Part shown: positions 9,045 through 18,105 of the stretch, piece after piece
Layout of the letters: every line of letters begins with the position of its first letter
How positions within the stretch are numbered: the stretch's first letter is position 1
Source of the DNA: Stenotrophomonas chelatiphaga
Lineage (GTDB): Bacteria > Pseudomonadota > Gammaproteobacteria > Xanthomonadales > Xanthomonadaceae
Length of the DNA: 57,933 nt
Reading direction: 5' to 3'
NCBI RefSeq assembly: GCF_001431535.1
Contig: NZ_LDJK01000074.1
Location: 1-57,933, forward strand
The notes under the pieces: generated by a model
Seen by the model: only the letters and a program-made list of their open reading frames with translations
Told to the model about the DNA's origin: nothing
Database searches by the model: none
Translations under genes and position numbers: made by a program

Positions 9045-9090
9045 GAACAACGTTGTCACATTCTTTCGACGGCCAAGGGGACTTTGTCAA
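9045..9090 (-). promoter_or_regulatory. nagP promoter with LacI-type operator
   Basis: On the minus strand a consensus -35 TTGACA (9085-9090) is followed about 30 bases later by the perfect palindrome ACAACGTTGT (9047-9056), which would sit near the start of transcription. The -10 is weak (AAGAAT at 19-base spacing). The layout fits a LacI-family repressor blocking the nag operon. Confidence 0.55.
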
Positions 9091-9277
9091 CTCACAAAAT
9101 CCGCAGCGCTCTGTTTGCTGCATTGCCGCATGTGTTCGGATGCGGGAGGCGCTGAATGCGCGCGACTGCTGGAGCGCCTGCGCGGCGGGGCTTTACCCGC
9201 CCGCCGGAGAGCCGACATGTAATCGTTTTCTGCGGAAACCATCCCTTGCAATGCAGCAACGAAAAATTCACCAGGTC

Positions 9278-9308
9278 GTTGACATCGTTGTCAACACAGC
9301 TTCATATT
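9278..9308 (+). promoter_or_regulatory. Kinase promoter overlapped by LacI-type operator
   Basis: GTTGACATCGTTGTCAAC (9278-9295) is an 18-bp inverted repeat with 16 symmetric positions and a central CG-containing core, as LacI-family sites have. It contains TTGACA (9279-9284) as -35, followed after 18 bases by CATATT (9303-9308) as -10. Binding here would occlude RNA polymerase. It shares TTGTCA half-sites with the palindrome at 9045-9058. Confidence 0.6.
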
Positions 9309-9355
9309 CCGCTCACCGGCGGGTCAATCATGGCCCGCACTCCGCAGGAGCCCGC

Positions 9356-10375
9356 GTGACCGCTGCCAGCCATCCCGCACCTACCCACGCCCTCTCCACT
9401 GCAGCGCCGGGCTTCCTGGCCGCAGACGTGGGTGGAACCCATGTCCGGGTGGCCCGCGTCGAGGCCAGCGGCGATGCAGCGCATCCGGTGCGCGTGCTGG
9501 ACTACCGCAAGTACCGCAATGCGGACCACCCTGGCCTGGGCGCGATTCTTTCCGACTTCCTCGGCGACGGCATGCGGCCGGCGCATTGCGTGGTGGCCAC
9601 CGCCGGCTACGCCCGTGAAGACGGCACGGTGATCACCGCGAACGTTCCATGGCCGCTGTCCGCTCGTCAGCTGGAAACCGAGGTCGGCGTGCAGCACGTG
9701 CACATCGTCAATGATTTCGAAGCCGTGGCCCACGCGGCGGCCCAGGTCGATGCAAGCGGCGTGCTGCAATTGTGCGGGCCCCACAGCGCGCCCATCGGCC
9801 CCACCCTGGTGGTGGGCCCTGGCACCGGCCTGGGAGCGGCATTGTGGATTCCGACCGCGCACGGTCCCGTGGTGCTTGCGACCGAAGCCGGCCAGGCCAG
9901 TCTCGCCGCCAGCGACGCGCTGGAAATGGCGATCCTGCGCCACATGTTGCGCGGCCGTTCCCATGTGTCGGTAGAGCATGCGCTGTCGGGTCCCGGCCTG
10001 ATCAACCTGTACACCGCGCTGTGCGCACTGGAAGACCGGCCCGCGCTGCTGGGCAGCCCCGATGCGGTGACCGCTGCGGCCATCGCGGGCACCGATGCGC
10101 TGGCGCGCAGGGCGCTGGACGTGTTCTGCGGCCTGCTCGGCAGCACCGTTGGTGACATGGCCCTGATGTACGGCGCCCATGGCGGGGTCTACCTGGCCGG
10201 CGGCATCCTGCCGAAGATCCGCGACTACCTGCGCGACAGCACCTTCGTCGCGCGCTATCTCAACAAGGGCCCGATGAGCGAAGCGCTGCAGCGGATCCCG
10301 GTGAAGGTGGTCGAGCACGGCCAGCTGGGCGTCATCGGCGCCGCCAGCTGGTACCTCGGCCAGCAGCCCCGCTGA
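9356..10375 (+). CDS. nagK: Glucokinase-family sugar kinase, probable GlcNAc kinase
   Basis: Cytosolic ATP-dependent hexose kinase of the bacterial glucokinase family, 339 aa. Motifs are the phosphate-binding FLAADVGGTHVRVARVE, VATAGYARED, the sugar/catalytic segment VNDFEAVAHA and VVGPGTGLGAALW. The open frame runs much further upstream, but GTG 9356 is chosen because a strong AGGAG lies five bases upstream and homology starts soon after. It is divergent from nagP behind a shared operator region and precedes the TonB receptor. As NagP delivers free GlcNAc, a GlcNAc-6-P-forming kinase is required and this is the best candidate. Glucose specificity cannot be excluded from sequence alone. Confidence 0.87.
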   Translation: MTAASHPAPTHALSTAAPGFLAADVGGTHVRVARVEASGDAAHPVRVLDYRKYRNADHPGLGAILSDFLGDGMRPAHCVVATAGYAREDGTVITANVPWPLSARQLETEVGVQHVHIVNDFEAVAHAAAQVDASGVLQLCGPHSAPIGPTLVVGPGTGLGAALWIPTAHGPVVLATEAGQASLAASDALEMAILRHMLRGRSHVSVEHALSGPGLINLYTALCALEDRPALLGSPDAVTAAAIAGTDALARRALDVFCGLLGSTVGDMALMYGAHGGVYLAGGILPKIRDYLRDSTFVARYLNKGPMSEALQRIPVKVVEHGQLGVIGAASWYLGQQPR

Positions 10376-10541
10376 GGCTGCAGCGCGCTGCAGCGCGCGG
10401 CGGTCTGGACGAACGACGCGGTACCCGGAACACGCGGCACGCTGTACCCGGAACACCCGACCCGCCGGCCGCGGCGAGGTCGTACGACAGCAACAACCAC
10501 GCGCCGACGCGGCGAAACTTCGTGTGATGAGGAGAGACATC

Positions 10542-13172
10542 ATGAACACCCGCAAGTCCGTACTTTCGGCCGCCATCGTCGGCTGCCTGGCCTTCAGTGC
10601 CCACGCCCAGCAGACCCAGACCCCGCAGGACCTGGACACGATCACCGTGGTCGGCATCCGCGCCAGCCTGGAAAAATCCCTGGACACCAAGCGCAACAAC
10701 GTCGGTGTGTCCGAAGCGATCACCGCCGAGGACATCGGCAAGTTCCCCAGCACCAATGTGGCTGAAGCACTGTCGCAGATTCCCGGCGTCACCCTTGACC
10801 GTCGCTTCGGCCAGGGCGAGCGGGTCAGCATCGACGGCACCGACCCCAGCCTCAACCTGTCCTTCCTGGATGGCCACCCGGTCGCCCAGGCGATCTGGCT
10901 GTATGGCGAACAGCCCAACCGTGGCTTCGACTACACCCTGCTGTCGCCGCAGATCCTCGGACGCGCGGAGATCATCAAGTCCTCCGAAGCCCGCCTGACC
11001 GAAGGCAGCCTCGGCGGCACCGTGCTGATGCACACCCGCCAGCCGCTGGACCTGAAGAAGAACGAAGTGGCTGCCTCGGTGGGCTACAGCTACAGCCAGC
11101 AGGCCAGCGAAGGCAAGCCGAACGCATCGGCGCTGTACAGCTGGAAGAACGACGATGAGACGTTCGGCATCGCGGTGTCCGCGCAGCATTACGAGGAAGC
11201 GATCGACCGCCAGGGCATCGAGGTCTTCGGCTACGCCAAGGCCAGCAGCTTCACCAACGCACCGGGGGTGGCGGGCGATGTCGACGTGCCCAACTCGATC
11301 AACGCCGCCTGGTTCCAGCAGGAGCGCAAGCGCGACAGCGCCGTGGTCAACCTGCAGTTCAAGCCGACCGAGGAACTGGAGTTCAACCTCAGCGGCCTGT
11401 ACATCAAGGAAAACTTCGACAACTACAACCAGTCGATGTATTCCTTCCTGACCTGGAACGACGGCACGCGCAACGCCATCGACCAGCTCGGCGACGTGCG
11501 CAACGGCGTGGCCACCAGCGGCCATTCCACTGCCAACGCAGATGCCACCAGCGGCACGGTCATCTATGACAACAACGTGCGCGAATCCGAAGTCACCACC
11601 AAGGGCCTGGACCTGCGTGGCGCCTGGAAGGGCGAAGGCTGGGGCGTCAACGGCCAGGTCGGCCAGAGCAAGTCGGAAAACAAGAACCTGGCACAGTACT
11701 TCATCGAGCCGGTGTACAACGGGGGCTACAGCTGGAATGTCGATGATGGCCTGACCTTCGATGATCCGGCAGGCGCGCGTGACCCGGCCAACTGGGGCGC
11801 TCCCGGTGGCTGGCTCGGCAACAACGGCATCTTCGCCACCGAGAGCAAGGACACCTACGCGCAGCTGGACTTCAACGTGCAGTTCGACAGCGTGTTCAAC
11901 CAGCTGCAGTTCGGCGTGCGCCACGGCAAGCACGAAGAAAACTTCGAGCTCAACGTGTACGGCGGCGTGCGCACCGGCACCCTGGCCGACGTCGGCACCA
12001 TCGGCCTGACCGACGGTATCCAGGGCTTCGGTGACGACCAGTCGCGCCACATCCAGGTCGGCCGTGACAACGTGCTGGCCTGGGTCAAAGGCAGCCCGCT
12101 GGACTTCGCCAATCCGGATCCGTCCAGCTACCTCAACAACAGCTGGGCGCTGGAGCAGACCAACAACGCGGCCTATGCGCAGTTGAACTTCTCCAACGGC
12201 CCGCTGCGCGGCAACGTGGGCGTGCGCTACGTCGATTCCAAGACCGACGGCAGCGGCTTCGTCTACGGCGGCACGCCGACCCTGACCGACCTGGACAGCA
12301 AGTGGCAGACCCAGTCCAAGAAGGAAGACTTCGTGCTGCCGTCGGTGAGCCTGGCCTGGGATACCGACAGCGACTGGGTGTTCCGTTTCTCCGGCGCGAA
12401 GGTAATCGCCTGGGCACCGTACAACCAGATGGTCAACAACACCTTCCTCAACGATACCCAGCTGACCGGTTCGGGCGGCAACGCCAACCTGTCGCCGTAT
12501 GAGTCGTGGAACTTCAACGCTTCGGCCGAGTACTACTTCGCGCCGCAGGCCGTCGTGGCGTGGTCGATCTTCTACAAGAAGATCGAGAACTACATCGACA
12601 CCTCGGCCACCATCGAGCGCCAGTACAACTCGATCCGCGATACCTCGCCGCTGACCTGGGACAGCATCGTCGGCACCAACGGCTGCACCGCCGATGGTTA
12701 CTGCGACTACAGCATCCAGCGTCCGCGCAACGCCGGCAGCGGCCACGTCAAGGGCTTCAACCTGAGCTTCCAGCAGCCCTTCGGCGAAAGCGGCTTCGGC
12801 CTGACCGGCAACTACACCTACGCCAACGGCGAGAACAACACCGGTGATCCGCTGCCCTACCAGTCGCGCAACGCCGTGGCCTTCAGCCCCTACTACGAGA
12901 AGGGCCCGCTGAATGCCCGCCTGACCTACAACTGGCGTGACAGCTACCTGGCCGGCGGCTACGTGGCCGGCGCCGCACCGGCCAGCGTGGACGACTACGC
13001 CGAACTGGGTGCGAGCATCGGCTACACCTTCAACGAGAACTGGTCGCTCAACATCGACGCTCAGAACCTGCTGGACGAGACCTACTTCCAGTACCTGGGC
13101 GACAAGGAGCACTTGGCCGGCAAGTACAAGAGTGGCCGCCGCTACATGGCCACGGTGCACTTCAAGTTCTAA
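10542..13172 (+). CDS. TonB-dependent receptor, likely for GlcNAc/chitooligosaccharides
   Basis: Outer-membrane active transporter of 876 aa. It has a signal peptide (MNTRKSVLSAAIVGCLAFSA, cleavage near AHAQQ), a TonB-box-like DTITVVG near residue 35, and a plug domain (SEAITAEDIGKFPSTNVAEA, QIPGVTLDRRFGQGERVSID). A long beta-barrel follows, ending in an aromatic residue (RRYMATVHFKF), as outer-membrane proteins do. The start ATG has GAGGAG upstream; an in-frame ATG at 10524 is less likely. The proteobacterial sugar-receptor type and the position between the kinase and hexosaminidase genes suggest uptake of GlcNAc or chitin fragments (inference). The 166-base upstream gap holds a direct repeat TACCCGGAACAC (about 10419 and 10446) but no clear promoter, so it is probably co-transcribed with the kinase. 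Confidence 0.9.
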   Translation: MNTRKSVLSAAIVGCLAFSAHAQQTQTPQDLDTITVVGIRASLEKSLDTKRNNVGVSEAITAEDIGKFPSTNVAEALSQIPGVTLDRRFGQGERVSIDGTDPSLNLSFLDGHPVAQAIWLYGEQPNRGFDYTLLSPQILGRAEIIKSSEARLTEGSLGGTVLMHTRQPLDLKKNEVAASVGYSYSQQASEGKPNASALYSWKNDDETFGIAVSAQHYEEAIDRQGIEVFGYAKASSFTNAPGVAGDVDVPNSINAAWFQQERKRDSAVVNLQFKPTEELEFNLSGLYIKENFDNYNQSMYSFLTWNDGTRNAIDQLGDVRNGVATSGHSTANADATSGTVIYDNNVRESEVTTKGLDLRGAWKGEGWGVNGQVGQSKSENKNLAQYFIEPVYNGGYSWNVDDGLTFDDPAGARDPANWGAPGGWLGNNGIFATESKDTYAQLDFNVQFDSVFNQLQFGVRHGKHEENFELNVYGGVRTGTLADVGTIGLTDGIQGFGDDQSRHIQVGRDNVLAWVKGSPLDFANPDPSSYLNNSWALEQTNNAAYAQLNFSNGPLRGNVGVRYVDSKTDGSGFVYGGTPTLTDLDSKWQTQSKKEDFVLPSVSLAWDTDSDWVFRFSGAKVIAWAPYNQMVNNTFLNDTQLTGSGGNANLSPYESWNFNASAEYYFAPQAVVAWSIFYKKIENYIDTSATIERQYNSIRDTSPLTWDSIVGTNGCTADGYCDYSIQRPRNAGSGHVKGFNLSFQQPFGESGFGLTGNYTYANGENNTGDPLPYQSRNAVAFSPYYEKGPLNARLTYNWRDSYLAGGYVAGAAPASVDDYAELGASIGYTFNENWSLNIDAQNLLDETYFQYLGDKEHLAGKYKSGRRYMATVHFKF

Positions 13173-13195
13173 GCTGCAGCTGGCAATGTCCCATC

Positions 13196-13225
13196 GCAAC
13201 GGGCCCGGTCATCCGGGCCCGTTGC
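13196..13225. terminator. Strong hairpin after the TonB receptor
   Basis: Perfect 13-bp stem GCAACGGGCCCGG / CCGGGCCCGTTGC with a TCAT loop, 23 bases after the receptor stop. No T-tract follows on the + strand, so it may stabilise the mRNA 3' end or lower expression of the hexosaminidase gene rather than terminate fully. Confidence 0.6.
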
Positions 13226-13292
13226 ATGATGGGGACGGTAAACGGATGGTGCCGGCCGATGGTCGGCGCCCCTCCACCACAGGAGTCACCTG

Positions 13293-15695
13293 ATGCGCTT
13301 CACCTCCCTGGCCCCGCTGCTGCTGTGCCTGGCCATTGCGCCGCTGGCACGCGCCGCCGATGCACCGGCCATCGACAACGCCCCCGGCCCGTTGCTGCGC
13401 GACGGCAGCCTGCCGCTCATTCCCGCCCCGGCCCACGTGCAGCGCACGCAGGGCGCAGGCTTCACGCTTACCGCATCGACGCCGCTGTCCGCCCAGGGCG
13501 ACGCCGCCCGGCGCGTGGCCGCCCAGTTTTCCGCGCTGCTGGCGCGTAGTGGCGGTCCGACACTGGTACCGTCTGTAGGCAAGGCGGCCGGTGGGGTCCG
13601 CTTCGTGCTGGAGAGCGTGACGACCAACGGTCGTCACCCACCAGGCACAGGTCGTCACCCATCAGGCACAGGTCGTCAGCCACCGGATGCACCGGCCGCG
13701 GCCACGGCAACGGAGGGCTACACGCTGGAGGTGGGACCCTCCGGCATCAGCGTGCGCGCTGCCACCGAGGCCGGCCTGTTCTATGGCGCCGCCACGCTGG
13801 CCCAGCTGGCTACCGGCGGCAGCGATGGACACATCCCGGCGGTGCGCATCGAAGACGCCCCGCGTTTCAGCTGGCGCGGCCTGATGCTCGATTCGGCGCG
13901 GCATTTCCAGAGCCTGGACGAGATCAAGCAGGTGCTCGATGCAATGGCCGCGCACAAGCTCAACACGTTCCACTGGCATCTCACCGATGACCAGGGCTGG
14001 CGCATGGAGATCAAGCGCTACCCGAAACTGACCGAGGTCGGCAGCTGCCGCATCCCGGCCGGTGACGGTGGCCGTGACCCGGCCACCGGCGCACCCCGTC
14101 CGTACTGTGGCTTCTACACCCAGCAGCAGATCCGCGACGTCATCGCCTATGCCGCCGCGCTGCATATCCAGGTCATCCCGGAAATCGACGTACCCGGCCA
14201 CGCCACGGCCGCCATTGCCGCCTACCCGGAGCTGGGCGTCCTGGATACGCCGCTGCAACCGCTGAGCGAATGGGGCGTGTTCCCCAACCTGTTCAACACC
14301 GAGGAAAGCACGTTCACCTTCCTGGAAAACGTGCTGGAAGAAGTCATCGCGCTGTTCCCGTCGACCTACGTGCATGTGGGCGGCGATGAAGCGGTGAAGG
14401 ACCAGTGGATCGCCTCGGCACGTGTGCAGCAGCGCATGCGCGAACTGGGTGCCAGTGATGAGATGCAGATGCAGAGCCATCTCATCAAGCGTCTGGAAAC
14501 CTTCCTGGAACAGCACGACCGGCGCCTGATCGGTTGGGATGAAATCCTCGAAGGCGGCCTGCCGCCGCAGGCCACGGTGATGTCCTGGCGCGGGACCGAA
14601 GGTGGCCTGAAGGCTGCCAGCGAAGGCCACGACGTGGTGATGTCGCCGGTCACCGACATGTACATGGACTATCTGCAGACGTCATCGCCGAACGAACCGC
14701 CGGGCCGTCCGTTGCTCACCACGCTGGCACGTACCTACGCTTTCGAGCCGGTGCCGGCCACGCTGGCAGCGGACAAGCAGCACCACATCCTCGGCCTGCA
14801 GGCCAACATGTTCACCGAACACACGCGCAGCTACGCCCGGCTGCAGCACAACCTGTTCCCGCGCCTGGCCGCGGTTGCAGAAACCGGCTGGAGCCCGGTG
14901 CAGCAGCGCGATTTCCGCGACTTCCTGGCCCGCCTGCCGGCACAGCTGCAGCGCTACCGCGCGTGGGGCCTGGCCTATGCACAGACGCCGTTCGAGGTGG
15001 CAGTCGCGCATCAGGACGACCGGCGCGCCGGCAGCGTGCAGGTCAGCCTGGCCAATCCGCTGGGCTACGAAGTGCGCTATCGCACCGATGGCCAGCCGGT
15101 CACTGCGGCTTCGCCGTTGTACCAGGCACCGCTGCAGGCCCGCGTGCCGGTGACCGTGCACGCTGCCGCGTTCTTCAACGGCCAGCCGCTGGCTGCTGCG
15201 CCCAGCGTGGCCGCGTTCACCGCACAGTCGCTGCTGACCCGCCGCGATGACGAACTGCTGACCTGCCCCGGCCCGGGACAGTTGTTGCTGCGACTGGAAG
15301 ACGATGGCCCGGCCGACGGCCCCCGTGCGGTGTTCAACGTCAACATCTTCAACCCGTGCTGGCGCTGGACCGATGCCGATCTCACCGGCATCGGCACGCT
15401 GAAGGTCCGTGCGGGGCGTATTCCGTACTACTTCCAGCTGGCCCACGACGAACCGCAGCGCAGGTTCGAAGCGGCCACGCGGGCACACGGTGAAATGAAG
15501 ATCCGCCGCGGCGACTGCAGCGGCCCGGCAATGGCCGAAGTGGCGTTGCCCGCCAGCGTCGGTGCCGATGGATTCGTCACCCTGGAAGCCACCTTGCCCA
15601 AGCAGACGACCGGCAAGGGCGATCTGTGCATCAGCTTCACCGGTGACACCCGGCCGGCGATGTGGGTGCTGGACGAAGTCACCCTGGCGCGGTAA
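13293..15695 (+). CDS. GH20 beta-N-acetylhexosaminidase with in-frame REP insertion
   Basis: Exported exo-hydrolase that removes terminal GlcNAc (or GalNAc) residues, 800 aa. It has a signal peptide (LAPLLLCLAIAPLARAADA), an N-terminal GH20b domain (to about residue 175) and a GH20 barrel starting at RFSWRGLMLDSARHF. The catalytic Asp-Glu pair is in YVHVGGDEAVKDQW, and a C-terminal chitobiase-type domain follows (GYEVRYRTDGQPV). Inside the GH20b domain, residues about 109-137 are encoded by a REP palindrome and two 21-base repeats (GRHPPGTGRHPSGTGRQPP), an insertion most relatives should lack. Together with the TonB receptor and the nag operon it would supply GlcNAc from chitin or peptidoglycan fragments. 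Confidence 0.93.
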   Translation: MRFTSLAPLLLCLAIAPLARAADAPAIDNAPGPLLRDGSLPLIPAPAHVQRTQGAGFTLTASTPLSAQGDAARRVAAQFSALLARSGGPTLVPSVGKAAGGVRFVLESVTTNGRHPPGTGRHPSGTGRQPPDAPAAATATEGYTLEVGPSGISVRAATEAGLFYGAATLAQLATGGSDGHIPAVRIEDAPRFSWRGLMLDSARHFQSLDEIKQVLDAMAAHKLNTFHWHLTDDQGWRMEIKRYPKLTEVGSCRIPAGDGGRDPATGAPRPYCGFYTQQQIRDVIAYAAALHIQVIPEIDVPGHATAAIAAYPELGVLDTPLQPLSEWGVFPNLFNTEESTFTFLENVLEEVIALFPSTYVHVGGDEAVKDQWIASARVQQRMRELGASDEMQMQSHLIKRLETFLEQHDRRLIGWDEILEGGLPPQATVMSWRGTEGGLKAASEGHDVVMSPVTDMYMDYLQTSSPNEPPGRPLLTTLARTYAFEPVPATLAADKQHHILGLQANMFTEHTRSYARLQHNLFPRLAAVAETGWSPVQQRDFRDFLARLPAQLQRYRAWGLAYAQTPFEVAVAHQDDRRAGSVQVSLANPLGYEVRYRTDGQPVTAASPLYQAPLQARVPVTVHAAAFFNGQPLAAAPSVAAFTAQSLLTRRDDELLTCPGPGQLLLRLEDDGPADGPRAVFNVNIFNPCWRWTDADLTGIGTLKVRAGRIPYYFQLAHDEPQRRFEAATRAHGEMKIRRGDCSGPAMAEVALPASVGADGFVTLEATLPKQTTGKGDLCISFTGDTRPAMWVLDEVTLAR
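13617..13679 (+). repeat. REP element plus 21-bp tandem repeats inside the GH20 gene
   Basis: Palindrome GTGACGACC-AAC-GGTCGTCAC (13617-13637), then two 21-base units (13638-13658, 13659-13679) that each keep one palindrome arm (AGGTCGTCA). All lengths are multiples of three, so the reading frame is kept. The same palindrome with the same CCACCAG flank occurs in the array at 55736-55832. Confidence 0.9.
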
Positions 15696-15729
15696 CGAGC
15701 GCAGCAGACCCGGTAGCCCGTGTCAGCCC

Positions 15730-16116
15730 TCAGCCGCGCAGGCGCAGCAACAGGTCCCGCCACGGCGTCAGTGCCGTGGCGAGGCCAACCACCACCCCGA
15801 CGGTATTGGCCAGCGCGTCGGCGGGGTCGGCCATCCGGGTTTCGGTCAGCGCCCCCTGGGCGAACTCGATGCCAACACCCATCAGTACCAGCCCCACCGC
15901 TATCCACAGCAGCGCGCGGCCGCGCTGGAACAGCTGCACCGCACTCCCCCCCAGCAGGAAATACGCCAGGAAGTGCTCCACCTTGTCACTGCCCTGGGGC
16001 AGCGCCAGCGGCGGCGGCGGGATCAGGCAGACCACGATCACCGTCAGCACTGCGGCCAGCCACACACCCAGCCACAACCGCGGATGGCGCAGTGGCTTGA
16101 GCCACCCGCCGCTCAC
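15730..16116 (-). CDS. VanZ-like membrane protein
   Basis: Small integral membrane protein of 128 aa with four hydrophobic segments. It has the VanZ-family layout: DKVEHFLAYFLLGG after the first helix pair, then GIEFAQGALTETR and DPADALANTVGVVVGL. Related proteins are linked to teicoplanin resistance in Gram-positives, but the role in proteobacteria is unknown. The GTG start overlaps the stop of the upstream methyltransferase gene as GTGA, so the two are translationally coupled. It converges with the hexosaminidase gene across a 34-base gap. Confidence 0.8.
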   Translation of the reverse strand: MSGGWLKPLRHPRLWLGVWLAAVLTVIVVCLIPPPPLALPQGSDKVEHFLAYFLLGGSAVQLFQRGRALLWIAVGLVLMGVGIEFAQGALTETRMADPADALANTVGVVVGLATALTPWRDLLLRLRG

Positions 16117-17297
16117 AGCCGCCAGCTCAGGTCACCCAGTTCAAAGGATGGTTCGAAATCCACGTCGCGCTGCAGGCCGATCACCTGGAAGCGCTCGCCC
16201 ATGCCGCTGGGCAGGGTGAGCTTCTTGACCTCCTCGCGCAGCTGCACCCGGCCCACGTCGTCGGTGCGCTCATCAGCCAGCGCCAGCACCTGGTCCAGCC
16301 CGTTGCCGAGCAGGAAACTGGCCTGGCTGCAGTAACCGGCCAGGTCGAACCCCGCGTGCATGCCGGCTTCGGCCATGGCGGTAAAGTCCACCGAAGCGGT
16401 GATGTCCTGCAGGCCCGGCCACAGATGGACGTCGTTGTGTACGTGGTGGCGGTAGAACGCACGCACGGTGCCGTCATCGCGCTCGGGCAGGTAGTACTCA
16501 CCGCGGTTGTAGCCGTAATCCACGAACAGCATCGCGCCGCGCTTCAGTCCGCCGGCCACCGCCTGCAGCCAGTACGGCAGCTGCGGCAGCAGCTCGGAGC
16601 GGTAGCCATCGGCGAACGGCGTGTCCAGGTAACGCTCCAGATGCCGTACCGCGCCGTTGAGCAGCATGTCCGCCGGTGCCGTGGCGCGCACGAACTGGCC
16701 ATCGGCATCCAGCGCCACGGTCTCTTCGTACACCTCACCGGCCTGGATCACGAAGCGCGGGGTGGGCAGCGCATCGATCACTTCGTTGGCGAACACCACG
16801 CCTTCCCAGTCGTCATCGAACGGCCGGTCCAGCCATTCCACGCGCCCGCCGATCTCTGCCGGGAGGTTCTGCTGCAGGCGTTCGCGCTGCCGCTGGCGCA
16901 GGTCGGCGCTGGGCTCCAGGATCGCATAGCGCGCCGGCAGTGCCTGCAGCTCCGCCAGCCGCAGCAGCAGCGCTTCGGCGAAGGCACCGGTCCCCCCGCC
17001 GAGTTCGAGCAGGCGGGCCTGCGGCCCCAGCTGGCCGAACACCGGCGCCAGTGCATTGGCCACGGTGGCGGCGAACAATCCGCCCATTTCCGGCGCGGTG
17101 GTGAAATCACCACCGGCACCGAATTTGCTGGCGCCGGCACTGTAGTAACCCCATCCCGGGGTGTACAGGCACAGTTCCATGAAGCGCGAGAACGGGATCG
17201 CGCCGCCCTGCGCGCGGATTTCATCGCGCAATGCGGCCGCCAGCTGTTCGCTGTGGGCCAGGGCGTCGGTATCGGGCAGGGGAAGGGTGGACTGCAT
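16113..17297 (-). CDS. MidA/NDUFAF7-family SAM-dependent protein methyltransferase
   Basis: Cytosolic methyltransferase of 394 aa, family COG1565, whose mitochondrial member NDUFAF7 methylates an arginine of complex I. The N-terminus has the conserved GGAIPFSRFMELCLYTPGWGYY and FGAGGDFTTAPEMGGLF. The SAM-binding motif is RLLELGGGTGAFAEALL, followed by FANEVIDALPTPRF and MLFVDYGYNRGEYYLPERDDGT (all as segments). Start ATG 17297 (MQSTLPLPD) is chosen although the open frame reaches further, because the pteridine reductase gene begins divergently 58 bases away. The bacterial substrate is not known. Confidence 0.88.
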   Translation of the reverse strand: MQSTLPLPDTDALAHSEQLAAALRDEIRAQGGAIPFSRFMELCLYTPGWGYYSAGASKFGAGGDFTTAPEMGGLFAATVANALAPVFGQLGPQARLLELGGGTGAFAEALLLRLAELQALPARYAILEPSADLRQRQRERLQQNLPAEIGGRVEWLDRPFDDDWEGVVFANEVIDALPTPRFVIQAGEVYEETVALDADGQFVRATAPADMLLNGAVRHLERYLDTPFADGYRSELLPQLPYWLQAVAGGLKRGAMLFVDYGYNRGEYYLPERDDGTVRAFYRHHVHNDVHLWPGLQDITASVDFTAMAEAGMHAGFDLAGYCSQASFLLGNGLDQVLALADERTDDVGRVQLREEVKKLTLPSGMGERFQVIGLQRDVDFEPSFELGDLSWRL

Positions 17298-17354
17298 GGC
17301 GTCTTCAAATGCGGTGACAATGGTGCACAGGATAGCCGAGCCATGGAGTACCCG

Positions 17355-18092
17355 ATGACCCCCACCGCCCCCGTGGCCCTGATCACCGGCAGCGCGCGCC
17401 GCATCGGTGCAGCCATCGCCGGTCATCTGCACCAGGCCGGGTACAACATCGTGCTGCATGCCAATCGCTCCAGCGACGAGCTGCAGCAGGCAGCCTTCGC
17501 CTTCGAACTGGCGCGGCCAGGCAGTGTGCTGGCGCTGCAGGCCGACCTGCGCGACAGCGACGCCCTGGCCGACCTCGTCGAGCAGGCGGTGGCCCATTTC
17601 GGCCGGCTGGATGCGCTGGTCAACAATGCCTCCAACTTCTTCGCCACCCCGCTCGGGCAGATCACCGCCGAAGCGGTCGATGACCTGTACGCGGTGAATG
17701 CGCGCGCGCCGCTGCTCCTGGCCCAGGCCGCTGCACCCCACCTGCGTCGCAGCCACGGCAGCATCATCAACCTCACCGACCTGCACGGCAGCCAGCCCAT
17801 GCGCGACCATCCGGCCTACTGCATGGCCAAGGCCGCGCTGGAAATGGTGACCCGCTCACTGGCGCTGGAACTGGCGCCCAAGGTGCGGGTGAACGCGGTG
17901 GCGCCCGGGGCCATCCTGTGGCCGGAAACCGGCAAGGATGATTTCGCGCGCGAGGCGCTGCTGGCGCGCACTCCGCTGGCGCGCATCGGCACGGTGGAGG
18001 AAATCGCCGAAGCGGTGCGCTGGCTGATCGCCGATGCCGGCTTCGTCACCGGCCATACGCTGCGGCTGGATGGCGGGCGCACGCTGTCCTGA
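17355..18092 (+). CDS. Pteridine reductase, SDR family
   Basis: NAD(P)H-dependent short-chain dehydrogenase of 245 aa resembling PTR1/FolM, which reduces pterins and dihydrofolate. The nucleotide site is TGSARRIGAAIAGHL, where the Arg-rich TGxxxRIG marks the pteridine-reductase branch. NNASNFFATPLG follows, and the active site is Y-x3-K (AYCMAKAALEM). The C-terminus has GHTLRLDGGRTLS. ATG 17355 is preferred because GGAGT lies six bases upstream; ATG 17343 is also possible. It converges with folK, so pterin and folate functions lie next to each other. Whether it reduces dihydropterin or dihydrofolate cannot be told. Confidence 0.86.
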   Translation: MTPTAPVALITGSARRIGAAIAGHLHQAGYNIVLHANRSSDELQQAAFAFELARPGSVLALQADLRDSDALADLVEQAVAHFGRLDALVNNASNFFATPLGQITAEAVDDLYAVNARAPLLLAQAAAPHLRRSHGSIINLTDLHGSQPMRDHPAYCMAKAALEMVTRSLALELAPKVRVNAVAPGAILWPETGKDDFAREALLARTPLARIGTVEEIAEAVRWLIADAGFVTGHTLRLDGGRTLS

Positions 18093-18105
18093 GTCACCGG
18101 CTTCG

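Noticed and set aside
10332..13199. 955-codon open frame antisense to the TonB receptor
   Set aside because: No start context, no domain recognised, and composition fits a high-GC shadow of the well-supported receptor gene.
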